Of a stretch of DNA of 64,000 bases, positions 16,578 through 28,277 are shown one piece after another. The first letter of the stretch is position 1. Every line of letters begins with the position of its first letter. The DNA is taken from assembly GCF_001625215.2 (NCBI RefSeq), contig NC_030384.2, positions 31,670,527 to 31,734,526 on the forward strand, read 5' to 3'. Origin of the DNA: Daucus carota subsp. sativus (Eukaryota; Streptophyta; Magnoliopsida; Apiales; Apiaceae). The notes beneath the pieces were generated by a model. It searched no databases and was not told where the DNA came from. It saw only the letters and a program-made list of their open reading frames with translations. Both the position numbers and the translations under genes were made by a program.

Positions 16578-17301
16578 TAGAGCATTTGTGGTGAAGTTTC
16601 TAAGGGATTGGTGATAAATTTAGTTGAGATATTGAAAGAAGATGGTTCATGATGTTTTTCAACTTTCAAAGATGTTTACTTGTTCAAACCATACGCACTT
16701 GAGAAGCAATGCAGAAGCCACTGCTTTTTAAATTTTATATACGTTTGCAACTTGCAAGCATTCTATGTTTCTGTTCTACTTTTGAATATGTCCAATGGTG
16801 CGGTTTGACAAAATTGGTGTATATAGATGTGCAGGTGTCTGTCCTCACAGATATTTTGAAGTATGGAACATGCTTTATAAATGGATATAAAATATTTTAT
16901 AAAATGACATATGTTGGTGTAAAATATTTTATAAAATGATATATGTTAAGTTTTGATCGTAACGAACTCTTGTATTCATATGAATTATACTAATTAAAAC
17001 ATTTCATTTCAATTATTATACTAATTAAAACATTTCATCTCAATGCGCCTAAAAAATATAGTTTTATAACTTTTTTTTAATTTTTTTCTTTTTCTAGACT
17101 AAAAATTTAGTGTCTAAATTTTTATTCGAAAAAAGAAAATTTTTAAAAAAAGTTATAGAACTATGTTTTATAGTCGCATAAAAATGCGTGTCGAGTAGTG
17201 AAAAAGAAATGTCAAGAAATGAAAGGGACACATGGAGTATTATTTTATGCAAAATTGTGTACATAATATTGTGTGTATAACTAATTGGGTATTTTTTATT
17301 C

Positions 17302-18322
17302 GGGTTGAATGGCGTTTTCATCACTCAACTGACTACGAATTTTCACTTGTTTCATCAAACTCATTTTAGTCAAATAATTGTACTGATAAAAACTTTATAT
17401 CAAGTCACTAGTCATTACCGACGTTAACTCTTGGACGGAAAACTGAGTTGGCTTGCTTACATGGCAGATTGGCAACCTATGCGGTTACTCCATGTCATTC
17501 GACTCTATTCCTATGTGCCAGATTGGTATTCTGCTCAAAACTCCGTTCCTTTTGGAAGATGGTAGGTGATTTATTGGTGGATGGGTGTTGCAAATAAGAG
17601 GTATGGGGTTTCAATTGATGGCTGGAAGAACAGAGGATCGTTCCTCATGACGGTGGTGTTGGTATGGGTCTGGCATAAGGGAGATCATCGGAAGTGCGGT
17701 GCTGGAGATTGTAAAGAGGTCGTCGGGACTGTGAAAGGGTGGCGGTGCCACCACGATTGAACAGTGAAGAAGCGATGTAGGGGGAATGAATGGGTGGCTA
17801 TGGCGTCTCCGGTGGCATCGACGGAGTAAGGTGGAGCTATAGCTATTGTGTAGGTTGTATGGGGTGGCGCCAACGCCGTTGTAGGCTGGGGGAACGATTA
17901 CAAATTGAGGTCGCAACAAGGAGGGGTGAAGGAAGCGAGGCTGTCCATGGAAGAGAGAAAGAGGGGGTCCATGGAAGGGTACAGTCGAGTTGGGGAAGGT
18001 GAGAACTGGGGAGGTTGTGAATAGTGGTAGACGGTGGATTGAGGTCACCGAAGGTGACTAGAATTGGAAGGAATGGACATGGACAGAAGGTGGTAGTTTT
18101 GAAGACGATGGGTCACTGGAGCTGATGTGTCACGTCACGTGGCACAATTTAACGGCCTACCGTCTAAAATCAACCACATTTAACGACTGTGAAATATTTA
18201 GTGTGTTTAATGAGTTGGGTGAAACATTTATCATGTTAAGTGATTAGATTAAAAGCTTTTTGAGTTTAATGACCCAAGTGAAAATTCATAGTTAGTTGAG
18301 TAATGAAAACGCCATTTAACCC
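17302..18322. mobile_element. Mutator-like element with GC-rich cargo
   Basis: Inverted ends of about 50 bp or more: left GGGTTGAATGGCGTTTTCAT, right (reverse complement) GGGTTAAATGGCGTTTTCAT, continuing through cactcaactgactacgaatt. The flanking sequence ttttattc on the left and tgtttattc on the right (9-mers 8 of 9 alike, offset by one base) suggests a worn Mutator-type duplication. The interior at 17560-18100 is far richer in G and C than its surroundings. It holds a 145-codon open frame on the minus strand (17611-18048) rich in His, Pro and Ser. I do not recognise a protein family, so this may be captured genomic sequence rather than a gene. Confidence 0.65.
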
Positions 18323-18984
18323 ATGTTTATTCATATAATACTTCTTCTTTAGAGCAAGTCCAACAGTGTCATAGTTGAAACCTTAAATTTAATATAAAAA
18401 ATTACGTCCTAATAATTTAGGACATATTTAACTAACTTCAACTACAACGGCCAAGAATGTTGCTTATCCTCAATATATATTTAATATTTTATTATTATTA
18501 AAAATTTCCGTGAATCATTGAATGATAATATAAAATAAAAATAAAAATATAGTATGTACAATAATCTATTATAAAATATAAGATATGGCAAAAAGAGAGA
18601 TGTCTTATTTGAAGAGATTGACATAAAGATTATTGAATCAATTTTTTCTAGTACATGTCTTACATTTTAGTTTTATACAACATATAAAACATATATAAGA
18701 GCATATCTAAGGGGGATATGTATAATGGTTGGCTAAATTGATCATGTAATTTTTTGTTTGGGGATATGTATATGCTCCAATGAGATTATCAATAATTGTG
18801 CTTGCGTAAAATTATACTTAAGGGTCCACTTGGTTCGACAATATAGCCAACCAAACATGGTTGGCTATATATTTTGCTAGGGGGATGGAGGGTTGGAGTT
18901 GTATAATTTTTAGATAATCTCTATAAGTGCCATCTGGATGTCACCTAGATTCCACATAGAGAATTTTAGCTAAGGATTTTTGAG

Positions 18985-19216
18985 GTTGAAGATGCTCTTC
19001 GATTACCTCACTTGTTTACTTCCCTCACACATGATTTTTATGGTATCTCATACCTCTTTAGCAGTAATGCAATTTATGACACTATCAAACGTATCAAAAT
19101 CTATGTCATTAAATAGAATGTTCACGGCTTTCTTGTCCTTGTGTACTTCTTTTTCATCTTCATCTATATATTATGATATGTTCTTAGGGTCTTCTTCATC
19201 TTAGATTCATTTCAAT
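18985..19216 (-). pseudogene. Copia-type gag fragment (decayed)
   Basis: The minus strand reads through KDKKAVNILFNDIDFDTF and SVINCITAKEV, followed by an internal stop and DTIKIMCEGSK. This matches the gag of plant Copia elements (pattern A..L...L....F..I..C.TAKE.WD.L...YEG). At least two in-frame stops show it is dead. It lies in the correct order and orientation downstream of the LTR at 19473-20537. Confidence 0.7.
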
Positions 19217-19460
19217 CAAATTGAACGACAGTGTTGGTCTAAAATTGGTATTTGTGGTCCTTTCTCAATAGAGTTAATGTAACTAGTATCAAGAGACAAG
19301 AGATGTATCCTCATCATTAATTTCCAGTGAAACCATCTTTAATTTTCAGTGAAAGTAATTTTCCTTCTCAAGCACTGCTATCTTAACACCTTCATCCTTT
19401 CTTAAATTCCCATAGTTGATTGTTTGAGATCTTTTTTTTTCTTGCATATTAGAAGCCTAC

Positions 19461-19472
19461 TCTAATATCAAT
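19461..19472 (-). other. Degenerate primer-binding site of the Copia element
   Basis: On the minus strand the LTR is followed by ttgatattagagtagg, resembling TGGTATCAGAGC, the complement of initiator-Met tRNA used by plant Copia elements. Several mismatches indicate age. Confidence 0.5.
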
Positions 19473-20537
19473 TGTTATTTAACAAGTCAACAATACAAAA
19501 AAATCGTAGAAGAGGGGTTGAATAAAATCTTTAAAATTTTCTTGTAGCTAGATAGTAATTGTAATCAACAGAAATCATATAAAATCAATTGCTGTAATGA
19601 AACTTGAAATAATACAAAGCTCTTTCAAAATTTCAATTTCAGGTGAGAGTTTTGTTCCCCACCTGAGTAACTTTATGTATTTTGAAGAATTTCTTTGTGA
19701 ATGAACAACATAGCTTCTTACAAAGATTGAAGAGCTAACCTTTACAAGTTTTTTCCTTAATGCACTAGGTTGCTCTTATTCTCTACTGTTTTAGATGATA
19801 CAAAATGAAATACCATGCTTGATTATATATTCAATCTTACATCAATTTTCTCCTCTAGATATATAAAATTATAATTCTAGAATATAGCTGCCATATCTAC
19901 TTCTTTTCTTGCTTGCACATATTGGGAAACATTTGTTTTCTTGACAAAATAGCTTTATTGAATGTTTCCTTATTTTTTAGATTGAAATATGGTAGGCTTT
20001 GAATTCTTCAACATATGACTAAGACTTTTTATAGCTTAGATTTCAAAACTGTTTGCGCTTTTTTTTTAACCCATGTGACAACTGTCCTTTCTTTATGCAG
20101 TAGTTGTCAACTGATAGTCTCCAAATACAGTAGTTGATGAATCAATAAGTAGTCATTGATAGCTTCATTGATTAGCTATTGATGACTTCTTGAGTTACTA
20201 GTTGATAGTACATTCTTCACTAGCCATTGATGGGTTGTATAGCAGTTGATGAATCTTTTATTTCTCATCCGTTGATAGCCTGATTACGCCGTCGATATTT
20301 ATAATTTGACATCCTAACCACAAATCTGTTATTAGATCGAAAACCTTATCAGTTGATCAAGCTATTCTATCAACTGCTAAAACTGAAGTACTAGACTTGT
20401 TACAACACCTCATCATCTGTTGATGGGATTGACGGATAGTACAGATTATATGTTCTTCGTTGATCAGCTACATTTAAATACAAGTAAGATTACACTAAGT
20501 GTTCTAATTTATCATCAAGCTTGGCATATTCCTAACA
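19473..20537 (-). mobile_element. Copia retrotransposon LTR
   Basis: On the minus strand the repeat begins TGTTAGGAATATGCCAAGC and ends AAATAACA, with terminal TG..CA, length about 1065 bp. A primer-binding-site-like sequence and a gag fragment follow on the same strand. The start resembles LTRs of the large SIRE-type Copia group. No second LTR is present in the neighbourhood, so this is a truncated 5' part. Confidence 0.65.
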
Positions 20538-20767
20538 TGACAGTTTCAAAGAAATAAAAGAGAAACAAGATTTAAAGTTGTAACATGATAATGCTTAATG
20601 ACAAGGTGGTTATACATACTATATATTTGTGTGCAATATACTGTGTATTTATAGTATATATAATATATGAAATACTTATAATAATGATATTATTCCTTTT
20701 CTTGATCCATTTACTTTTAATATACCATTATCATATGCATGCTTTATATGGATAAATTTTATGGATG

Positions 20768-20803
20768 AGTTCAAAAATGTCTTCGCGAAGACATTTTTGA
20801 ACT
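20768..20803. repeat. 36-bp perfect palindrome
   Basis: The two 18-base arms agttcaaaaatgtcttcg and cgaagacatttttgaact are exact reverse complements with no spacer. It lies in non-coding DNA between the Copia LTR and the CACTA-ended element. Confidence 0.9.
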
Positions 20804-21162
20804 TATAGGAAGGGAACTATAAGATGCACAAGGTGTGAAAAACAAGCACCTAATTGTTGCAAATTGAAGATGATCACAAGATGATAAGAAACATGGAATT
20901 CAACTTCTTTGAGATTGGCGATAGCAAGCAGATGGTTAAATATCCTAATAATATTAATTATCTCATTAAAATGATATCACCAAAATATATATATGCTTTT
21001 TGATTCTTCATGGTTTCATTATATCAATTTGCCTTTTATATCCAATTTATAGACGTCATTGGTGCCCTCAAGAATAACAAGTAATGTTTCATTCCTCGAC
21101 AATTGTAGCTTTGATGAATATTGGATACAGGAATGTGAAGATGGCAAGATTGATGGTGATGA

Positions 21163-21799
21163 CACTACTAGAATTATGCTAATATACATCAGTTAAAAAC
21201 TGATGTCCCGTATAAGTTCAACTGATGTTACTGTGGGCGATTTTAAAGGTCCCTGTCTTTAACATCAGTTAATAACTGATGTAAAAGACTACTTATTACA
21301 TCATTTCCACTTAAAAAACCGATATAATAACTCAATTTTCAAATTTTAACACACTTTTATCTTCTGAATATGATCATAATATGATATTCTAATCTAATCT
21401 AACATACTCTAGACATGCCAATTTATTAGTTTTTCCCCAAAAAACGATGTTGTTGTTACCTTTTACATCAATTGTTTAGTAAGACCGATGTCTATTGTTC
21501 TTTTTACATCAATTTAGTGGTAAAAACGATGTTTAAACATAGGCGAACCGATATCTTTGTTGTCATTAACAACGGTTTCTGTGAAGGTAGACGATGTCTA
21601 TTGTTGTCTTTAACATCGGTCATTAACTGATGTAAAAGCTCAATGCCTTTAACATCACCCACAAAGACATCATTCGAGTTTTTTGGTTACATCAGCTATT
21701 AACTGATGTCTATATCTTTTAACATCGATTTAACTGATGTCTAAAGCACTTTAACACATCAGTTTAAGTGCGATGTCTATTCCACTTTTTCTAGTAGTG
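21163..21799. mobile_element. Non-autonomous CACTA-ended element
   Basis: The 637-bp element begins CACTACTAGAA and ends TTCTAGTAGTG. The interior carries repeated, self-complementary units of the form ACATCAGTT..AACTGATGT (21186-21206, 21262-21282, 21613-21633, 21689-21709, 21722-21740 and weaker copies), typical of CACTA subterminal repeats. Both flanks read GATGA (21158-21162 and 21800-21804). A 5-bp duplication is longer than the usual 3 bp for CACTA. There is no transposase. Confidence 0.8.
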
Positions 21800-22368
21800 G
21801 ATGACCTGATGATTCAACCTCTTTATTATTCGGTTAAAGTAAGTTTGTACAAGACATTGTTTGAATTCTAGCTCCTTATGATCTTATACTTGTATTTTTT
21901 TTTAGTGTTATTTCCGCATAATTATTATATTTAGTAATTTTTATATTTTGGGATCACGTTTCAATTTTATCTGCCCTTTATATTTGGTTACATATGATAT
22001 TCAAAGTTTATGTTTAACATCTGCACACCATGATCAAAATAGCATTATCTTTTTCCTCATGGATCAACTTCTGTAGTATATTAGTTTTTGCTTGCGTTTG
22101 TCCAAACTATATACAGACATCATCCATAATCATATTTTACTTATTTACTACATATTTCATATATTTTTATAATATACCTGAATATATATCAAAAAAGCTA
22201 AATAATTTGACGCCCGTGCGCAGAATGCAGACAGAACACACTACTAATAACAAAAGGACAATATGTGCTTTAAACAGAGAAATTAAGAAAATACAATCAC
22301 ATACTTTTGAACTTAAGAAAAAGAAAAGTAGGTCCACTAGTATAATTAATAAAAATTCTAGAGTTTTT

Positions 22369-24319
22369 TTACTCATCGTCTAGCAGATCCCTTAACTCCA
22401 CAAAACCCGAATCATCTTCGTCGCTATTATAAATCAAATTTGTAAGAGATTCGAGGTTCGAGCTATTATCATCATCGTACAAATCATTTGGAACGGAAGA
22501 AGGAAGCCCATTTGATCCTCCTGCAAAGAAAGGTTCAGTGTTTTCACCAAGTAGCTTATAAATAAAAAATGATAATTCATTTAATTCATCTATGACCATT
22601 ACCTTGGGCCCTAGAAACTACGTCAGAGTCGATACATATGGCACTACTCTGATCCTTGTTGCTTATAAGACTCTTTATATAGTTTTCAAGATTACTGCAA
22701 TTTGGCTTCTGGCGCTGTTTAATGGCATTGAGACACCGCCTCTTCATTGCATTCCACCTATTTTTAATAGAAATTTCACTTCGACCTGGCAATAGCTTAG
22801 TAATCTCAGCCCATTTATTACCCAAATTTTTATGAGCATTAACTAATTTGGAGTCTTCTTCCTCGCTCCACGGCCCTTTCTGCATTTTGTACATATAATC
22901 AGTAACACTATTTTGAATATATATATTGGATACACAATATTGGATAAAAAGTGCAACTATAAAATTTCATTCAAGATTGGAGTTGGAATTATATAAACAT
23001 TAATAGTTATTTCATTTAATCTTATTGTGTATAAAACTATCACTGATGATATATTAGATACATTATATAATACATAATTGTTGCTACATATGCAAGTCAC
23101 AACAAACGTCATAAGTAAATACTTTGTATTGTCTTGCGTATGAACTCATAAATGACAAACAAATGAGTGTCCACATGTGTCATGCATTCACTAATTTTAG
23201 CATGAGATAACAATACTTTGAACCTTAGAATATCAAAGAAGTCGATGGTCTGGAATCAACCATAATTTACTGACTCGAAGAAAAAAAATTGATCATAGAT
23301 GAAAAAATTTATAACATACATATATTTAAAAAAGCTATATATTAGACATAATTACTATTCATCAAATTGAAGGAATAATAATATGGGACCCCCTTCATAT
23401 TTTTTCATTAACATTATTATTATTATTATTGTGCCATAATTGTTTTTTTATTTCAAGTAATTATATCACTAATTTTCATTTTGGGCAAATTTTTGAAGTC
23501 ATTATCATTATATCGTTAAAAACGGTTACTAAATGTTGGAACTAGAATGAGATCGATATCAGTGTTTATTATAAAATCTCGTTTGTTTTGTATTCATCAT
23601 TACTTTTTTCCACCTATTCCTTTATTAATATACATAAGTATCGCATTAACTCTTTAAAAAATATTTTGGACATCACATAAAACAAGCGAAGCCGTTATGC
23701 GTAGTTAAAATTAGAATAGATAATTAAGTGATAGTTAACATGATTGAAGAAGAAGAAAGAAAGACCTTTAATCCCGATTTCAGATGGTTGTAGTATCTAT
23801 CCCTCATATGTTTCCCTTTCCTGCGTGATTTCATCTTGTCAGCAATTAAGTTCCAGCTCTTAGTTCCATACGTTTTGACGAACTGTAGCAACATCCTACA
23901 TAAAACACATATTGACTAGTGAAATTAATATTTACATATAACTATAAATTAATTTGTAAATGAAGACGTACGAACCTATCTTCCTCTTTGCTCCAATATC
24001 GTTCATCGATCTTCCCCCTTTTCTTGGCCTTCTCCTCACGTATGCATTGATTTTGGGAACTTAAAGAACAAGATTCATCAAGAGTGACAGATAGTTTAGG
24101 ATCATTTGGATTTTGTATCAAATCCTTAAACTCATTATATAATTTTTGGAAAGACGAATCCACTAATTCAACATCATTAATGCCATTAGAAGCAGAAGTA
24201 CTCGGCAAAAGTTGATCTTCAAATAAATTTTGAAGTAATGGATTCATAATTTCATTAGATGGTTGGTTCACGAGATTATTTAAATCAAGATCTTGATTCA
24301 AGTTATTATGTATGGACAT
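22369..24319 (-). CDS. R2R3-MYB transcription factor with divergent R2
   Basis: A nuclear DNA-binding regulator. Four exons (minus): 24319-23976, 23895-23766, 22879-22603, 22520-22369, totalling 903 nt and 300 residues with intact frame. The N-terminal 100 residues are Asn/Ser-rich. The first MYB repeat runs from YWSKEEDRMLLQFV through SWNLIADKMKSRRKGKHMRD to RYYNHLKSGLK. It keeps two Trp but has Tyr where the third usually stands, and a basic KSRRKGKH instead of the usual LPGR-type turn. The second repeat is regular: KGPWSEEEDSKLVNAHKNLG, NKWAEI, LPGRSEISIKNRWNAMKRR. The NKWAEI, SIKNRWNAMKRR part resembles the MYB98/MYB64/MYB119 and MYB115/118 branches that act in female gametophyte and seed. 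The acidic C-terminus (DEDDSGF, DLLDDE) may activate transcription. Start is the first ATG. Target genes are unknown. Confidence 0.88.
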
Positions 24320-24499
24320 AATTTTGAGGGAGATGAGGAGAGATATAGAGTTAAAAGATGTAAGTAGAGAAGAGAAGATGATGTATATAATAAGACGGGG
24401 GAGGGCAGGATATGAACAATTAGCAATGCAAGTATGTATATAGAGACGAGAGAACAATGTGAATAAGAAGAGAGAGAGTGGGGATAGTAAGGAAGGGGT

Positions 24500-24519
24500 G
24501 GGGGGGGGGGGGGGGGGGG
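24500..24519. repeat. 20-base poly-G run
   Basis: An uninterrupted G run (C on the gene strand) lies about 180 bp upstream of the MYB start codon. Its exact length should be treated with caution because homopolymers are error-prone in sequencing. Confidence 0.85.
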
Positions 24520-26567
24520 AGTGTCTATGTGTGTATATGATTTTATTTGATAGATATAATCATGCAGTTTTATATTACGTGATAAGAGAAACTATAGTTG
24601 GGCTAATAAATGTTGACCATAGATTAGAGGTATAATCCGAATGTATAAACAAAATTGAGTAGTGAGTATGATTTTTTTCATTAGAATGTAATATGATCTT
24701 AACCAATATGACATTTATATTGTTCTTCTTTATGCATGCAAAGTACATGTTTAAAAAAACCGTTTTTGCGCCAATAAATTTATTATGTGATTGTATATAT
24801 GGTATACATAATGAATTTGTAAGTTGTTTATCTCTGTTTAATTAGTTAGAGTACAAAATATTTCTTCTACTATCAAAACTTAGACCATAACAAAACATTC
24901 ATCTGATTTGAAACCTATGCCAATTTTTCATTTTTCTATTCAGAAGTCTGAAGTTTTTGCCGCCTTTTATTGCACTCTTATTTTAAATGATCCTGGAACT
25001 TCTCTAATGTTGGCGTGATTTGGTTTGAATAACAGAGCCGGACGTGATACATCCCTTTTTTGTTAAGAGACATTATGCATCTTTGTAATGAAAATACAAA
25101 GAACTCTTAATTCTATTATTTTAAAAATATTATTATGCGTTTTCAATGATAAATATACAACTATATAACATCAACACAATAGTTCATATATACTATGTTT
25201 TTAGCAGCGCATACTATCTTTTCTAAAGTTGCTCATATCTTACGATGTTGTTTACCTCATTGATTTTTTTAAAATTGTATACGTGTAAAAAAATCAGTCT
25301 AGTCATTAAACCGTTAAAGCAGTTAGTGTCGGACAAAAAAACTCATTAAATATGAAATTGTTTTAATTTTGTATTATGTTTAAACTATTCCTTTTGGTAA
25401 ATGATGCTTAGTTAATATACATATATATCTCGTTTATTCGTTAAAAATTTATTGTGTTCGCGAACTATCAAAAAAATACAAAGTAATATGACAAAAATTC
25501 ATGCAAAATTATTTCTTAAACTAGATAAACTACTTATATTTTTCTTAAAATTTAATATTAGACTTGAAGAAGAACTATGTAATTTTTATACTATAAGGTT
25601 ATATTCAAAAAAATCCTTCTAGCCCACACAAAAAAAAAATAAGAAGAATTCAAATCAATTTTGGATTCTAGTCACAAAATAGTATCTTACAACTCATTCA
25701 TTCCTAGCCACAAAATTAACTATATATTTTTAATGGACCCACACGCATAGCTATTCATATGATATTTTTAGTTTAAGCCGAAATTCTGACAGAAGTCATC
25801 ATCACACGTTTTTCCTCACCTTTTCATTTTTTTTAGAACTTATTTTTCACGGGTAAAGTGATATATTAATATTATTAAATTATTGAATTTTTATGGTTAG
25901 TTTATCATAATTTTGTATTTATGAAGTAATATAAATAAGTTATATTATGTTAAATTGACAATCTAATAAATTTTATGGTAAATGGACTAAGTTAAATTGA
26001 TTTCAGTTATTTTACAGCAACACTAATATTAAAAATTAAAATAATTTTGGTAAATATATAATACTTACACTTTGTCTTGAAAAAGATTTTATATATACTT
26101 GGATTAGACTAAACAAATTAAGGTTTGGCAATAGTCTCCTACAATAATTTTGGATTCAAAAAATAAAAAGAACATACAAGATTCAAATTGAGGATATATA
26201 TATATATAAATTAGCCATCTTTAATATATATGTGTGTGTGCGTGGAGGCGCGTGCTTATATTTACGTGATTGAGTATGAAGATACTAACTTAATATCGAG
26301 AAGACATTTGTGACTTGAATAATTGAGCTTCTAGTATGGCTCCAAAATCCTTTGAATTTTATCTGAAATAACTCGTTCATTTTGTCTTAAGCGCAACATT
26401 CTCAGCCTCTAGATGTGATATTTTGAACTTAAGAGCCTCAAATTCTACTAACTGAACAATTGGGACAATTTCAGGAGTAGGAGTTTTGGTCAAGGTGGGT
26501 AATAGTACGTTCTGCAGGTGTTTCACTCTCGAATCTCTCGATTTTGTGGTAGGGTTTTGTATAGCCC

Positions 26568-26834
26568 AGAGTGATGTCTCTTTCCCCTTCAAGTTTACCT
26601 ACTACGGTACCGAAGTGAATATGATTTCCGCCAGACATACGTAACGCTTTAGCTAGTATACGAAAGTGTATGCCATGATTCTTCTGTCTATCAATAACTG
26701 CATATGCATTGCGCGGTGGATGTGAAGAATTAGGCCATTATCTTGGCAATAATGGGCTAAGCTAGTATTTGCAGTGAATCCCCATGTTAAGTAATCATGC
26801 ATTACGATAGGAACTCCCAATTCTCTGGCAAATA
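26568..26834 (-). pseudogene. rbcL: rbcL fragment of plastid origin in nuclear DNA
   Basis: The minus strand encodes a middle part of the Rubisco large subunit: [33 protein letters not shown], then after a 2-base insertion [38 protein letters not shown]. The insertion shifts the frame, and one Gly of the substrate-binding loop region is Trp. Sequence on either side does not look plastid. This is a short nuclear insert of plastid DNA and is not functional. Confidence 0.9.
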
Positions 26835-27355
26835 ACAAGTTATGTTATGCTTCCATCGCACTCAATGAGCCTTCTGTGTATCTATAAGAGAAATCACTAT
26901 AACCCCCCTTCGAGAGAGGTCGTTGGTGGTGTAATGGGGCTTCGTAAATTCGCGTCCTGGATAGACTCGTCAGATGAATATCAGTCATCTATGAGTTGTG
27001 GACTACCATTAGAGGGTAGTGAGTCCTTAAGAGGATCTAAAGGTGTTAGTTTTAGGAAGGACTGACTGATAAGAGGATTAAATTCTTCATTTGACATAGA
27101 TCCCTATTTTTCCTCAAATGCATGTGAAGGCGGGGTGATCTTGTGAAGAATCATCTACTTACTTATCACTTTGTAAAATAAAGCTTACATTAGTAAATTG
27201 CCTTCACACATAAAGGGTGAAACATCCCGTGGGTGATCCATAAATGTTCCGTTCAAGAAGGTAGACAAAGACCTTAAAGTTGGTGTATGGTCTTTATTTC
27301 CCTCAAATGTCTGTGAAGACACTTGATCCTGAGAAGAACTGACAACTCTAGTGTC

Positions 27356-28031
27356 TAGGGGTGAGTATAATTTCGGTTCGGTTTGGTTTCATTTTTTTCA
27401 AAATTTCGGTTAGTTCGGTTTTTCGGTTTGAACCGAATATAATTTCGGTTTGGTTCGGTTTTTAATATAACATTTCGGTTTAAACCGAAATAACCGAACT
27501 TTTTATTGTATATAAATAAATATTATACATATATTATTTATAGATAACACTTAACCCAGCTCGTCTCTTAGCTCTGTTTCTGGTCAGTAATCAACACGAA
27601 CTAACAAGAAGTTAAGTCTAAATCTCTCATATTGATAAAAGCTCTTGAGGATTTTGGCTGTTCTCTTATCTTTGGGTCAAGGTTCGAGTACCCAGTAAGT
27701 GATTAGCGTGATTAGCATAAACTTCATCGGCAATACCTGCTGCACAACTCTCACTTTTAGTTGAAAATTCTCCTGTGATAGATTTGTTAAATGGATTTGG
27801 GTCTTCTGAGTATATCCACGTATGATTGTAACTACTGATGCTTGTACAGTAATGGGTTTTCAAAAAATTCGGTTTTTTTAAACCGAAACCGAACCCAAAT
27901 TATTCGGTTGGTTCGGTTCGGTTTAGAATGAAAGTTCGGTTCGGTTCGGTTTTGAAAAAACACTCAATTCGGTTTTCGGTTTTTTCGGTTCGGTTCGGTT
28001 TTGAACCGAACCGACCGAATGCTCAGCCCTA
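27356..28031. mobile_element. hAT-like element filled with TTCGGT repeats
   Basis: The 676-bp element starts TAGGGGTGAGTATAATTTCG and ends GACCGAATGCTCAGCCCTA. Both flanks carry ctagtgtc (27348-27355 and 28032-28039), a perfect 8-bp target duplication as made by hAT transposases. Both halves are tandem ttcggtt/aaccgaa words. A non-repetitive core lies at about 27530-27860. No transposase is encoded. Confidence 0.85.
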
Positions 28032-28277
28032 CTAGTGTCTATCTCAGATATGGACGACAGAGTTGTAGCAACGGTTAGTTCATATTGTGTGTGCGCTACC
28101 TCACCGTGTATTGGAATTATTTATGTCAATGATAGCGTCTCAGTATAAGAAGCAGATACAGATGCCTTAGATCATATTCTCTTTGGTTTAGTGTGATGTA
28201 GAACTGTATATATAGAGTCATCCTTATGAAGTGCACTAGAGGACTATCTCCCTCTCTCTCGTAATAAGTTCTTTTTA

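Larger units (their letters stand above)
16578..22368. other. Transposon-rich intergenic DNA between CRK and MYB
   Basis: About 5.8 kb with no intact gene. It holds a Mutator-like element (17302-18322), a Copia gag fragment with its LTR (18985-20537), a 36-bp palindrome (20768-20803) and a CACTA-ended element (21163-21799), each listed separately. The segment 18360-18980 has words typical of MITE ends (agagcaagtccaacag; gagcatatctaag mirrored by ttgaagatgctc), but I could not close an element with a target duplication. Confidence 0.6.

Noticed and set aside
17611..18048. A 145-codon His/Pro/Ser-rich open frame
   Set aside because: It lies wholly inside a Mutator-like element, has no recognisable domain, and its length is explained by GC-rich composition.
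26377..26592. A 71-codon frame on the minus strand ending in a coiled-coil-like stretch
   Set aside because: Its start overlaps the out-of-frame end of the rbcL fragment. The rest may be retroelement debris, but no family could be supported.
27370..28020. Regular short repeats that could suggest a CRISPR-like array
   Set aside because: The unit is a 6-7 base tandem word without spacers, within a plant transposon.
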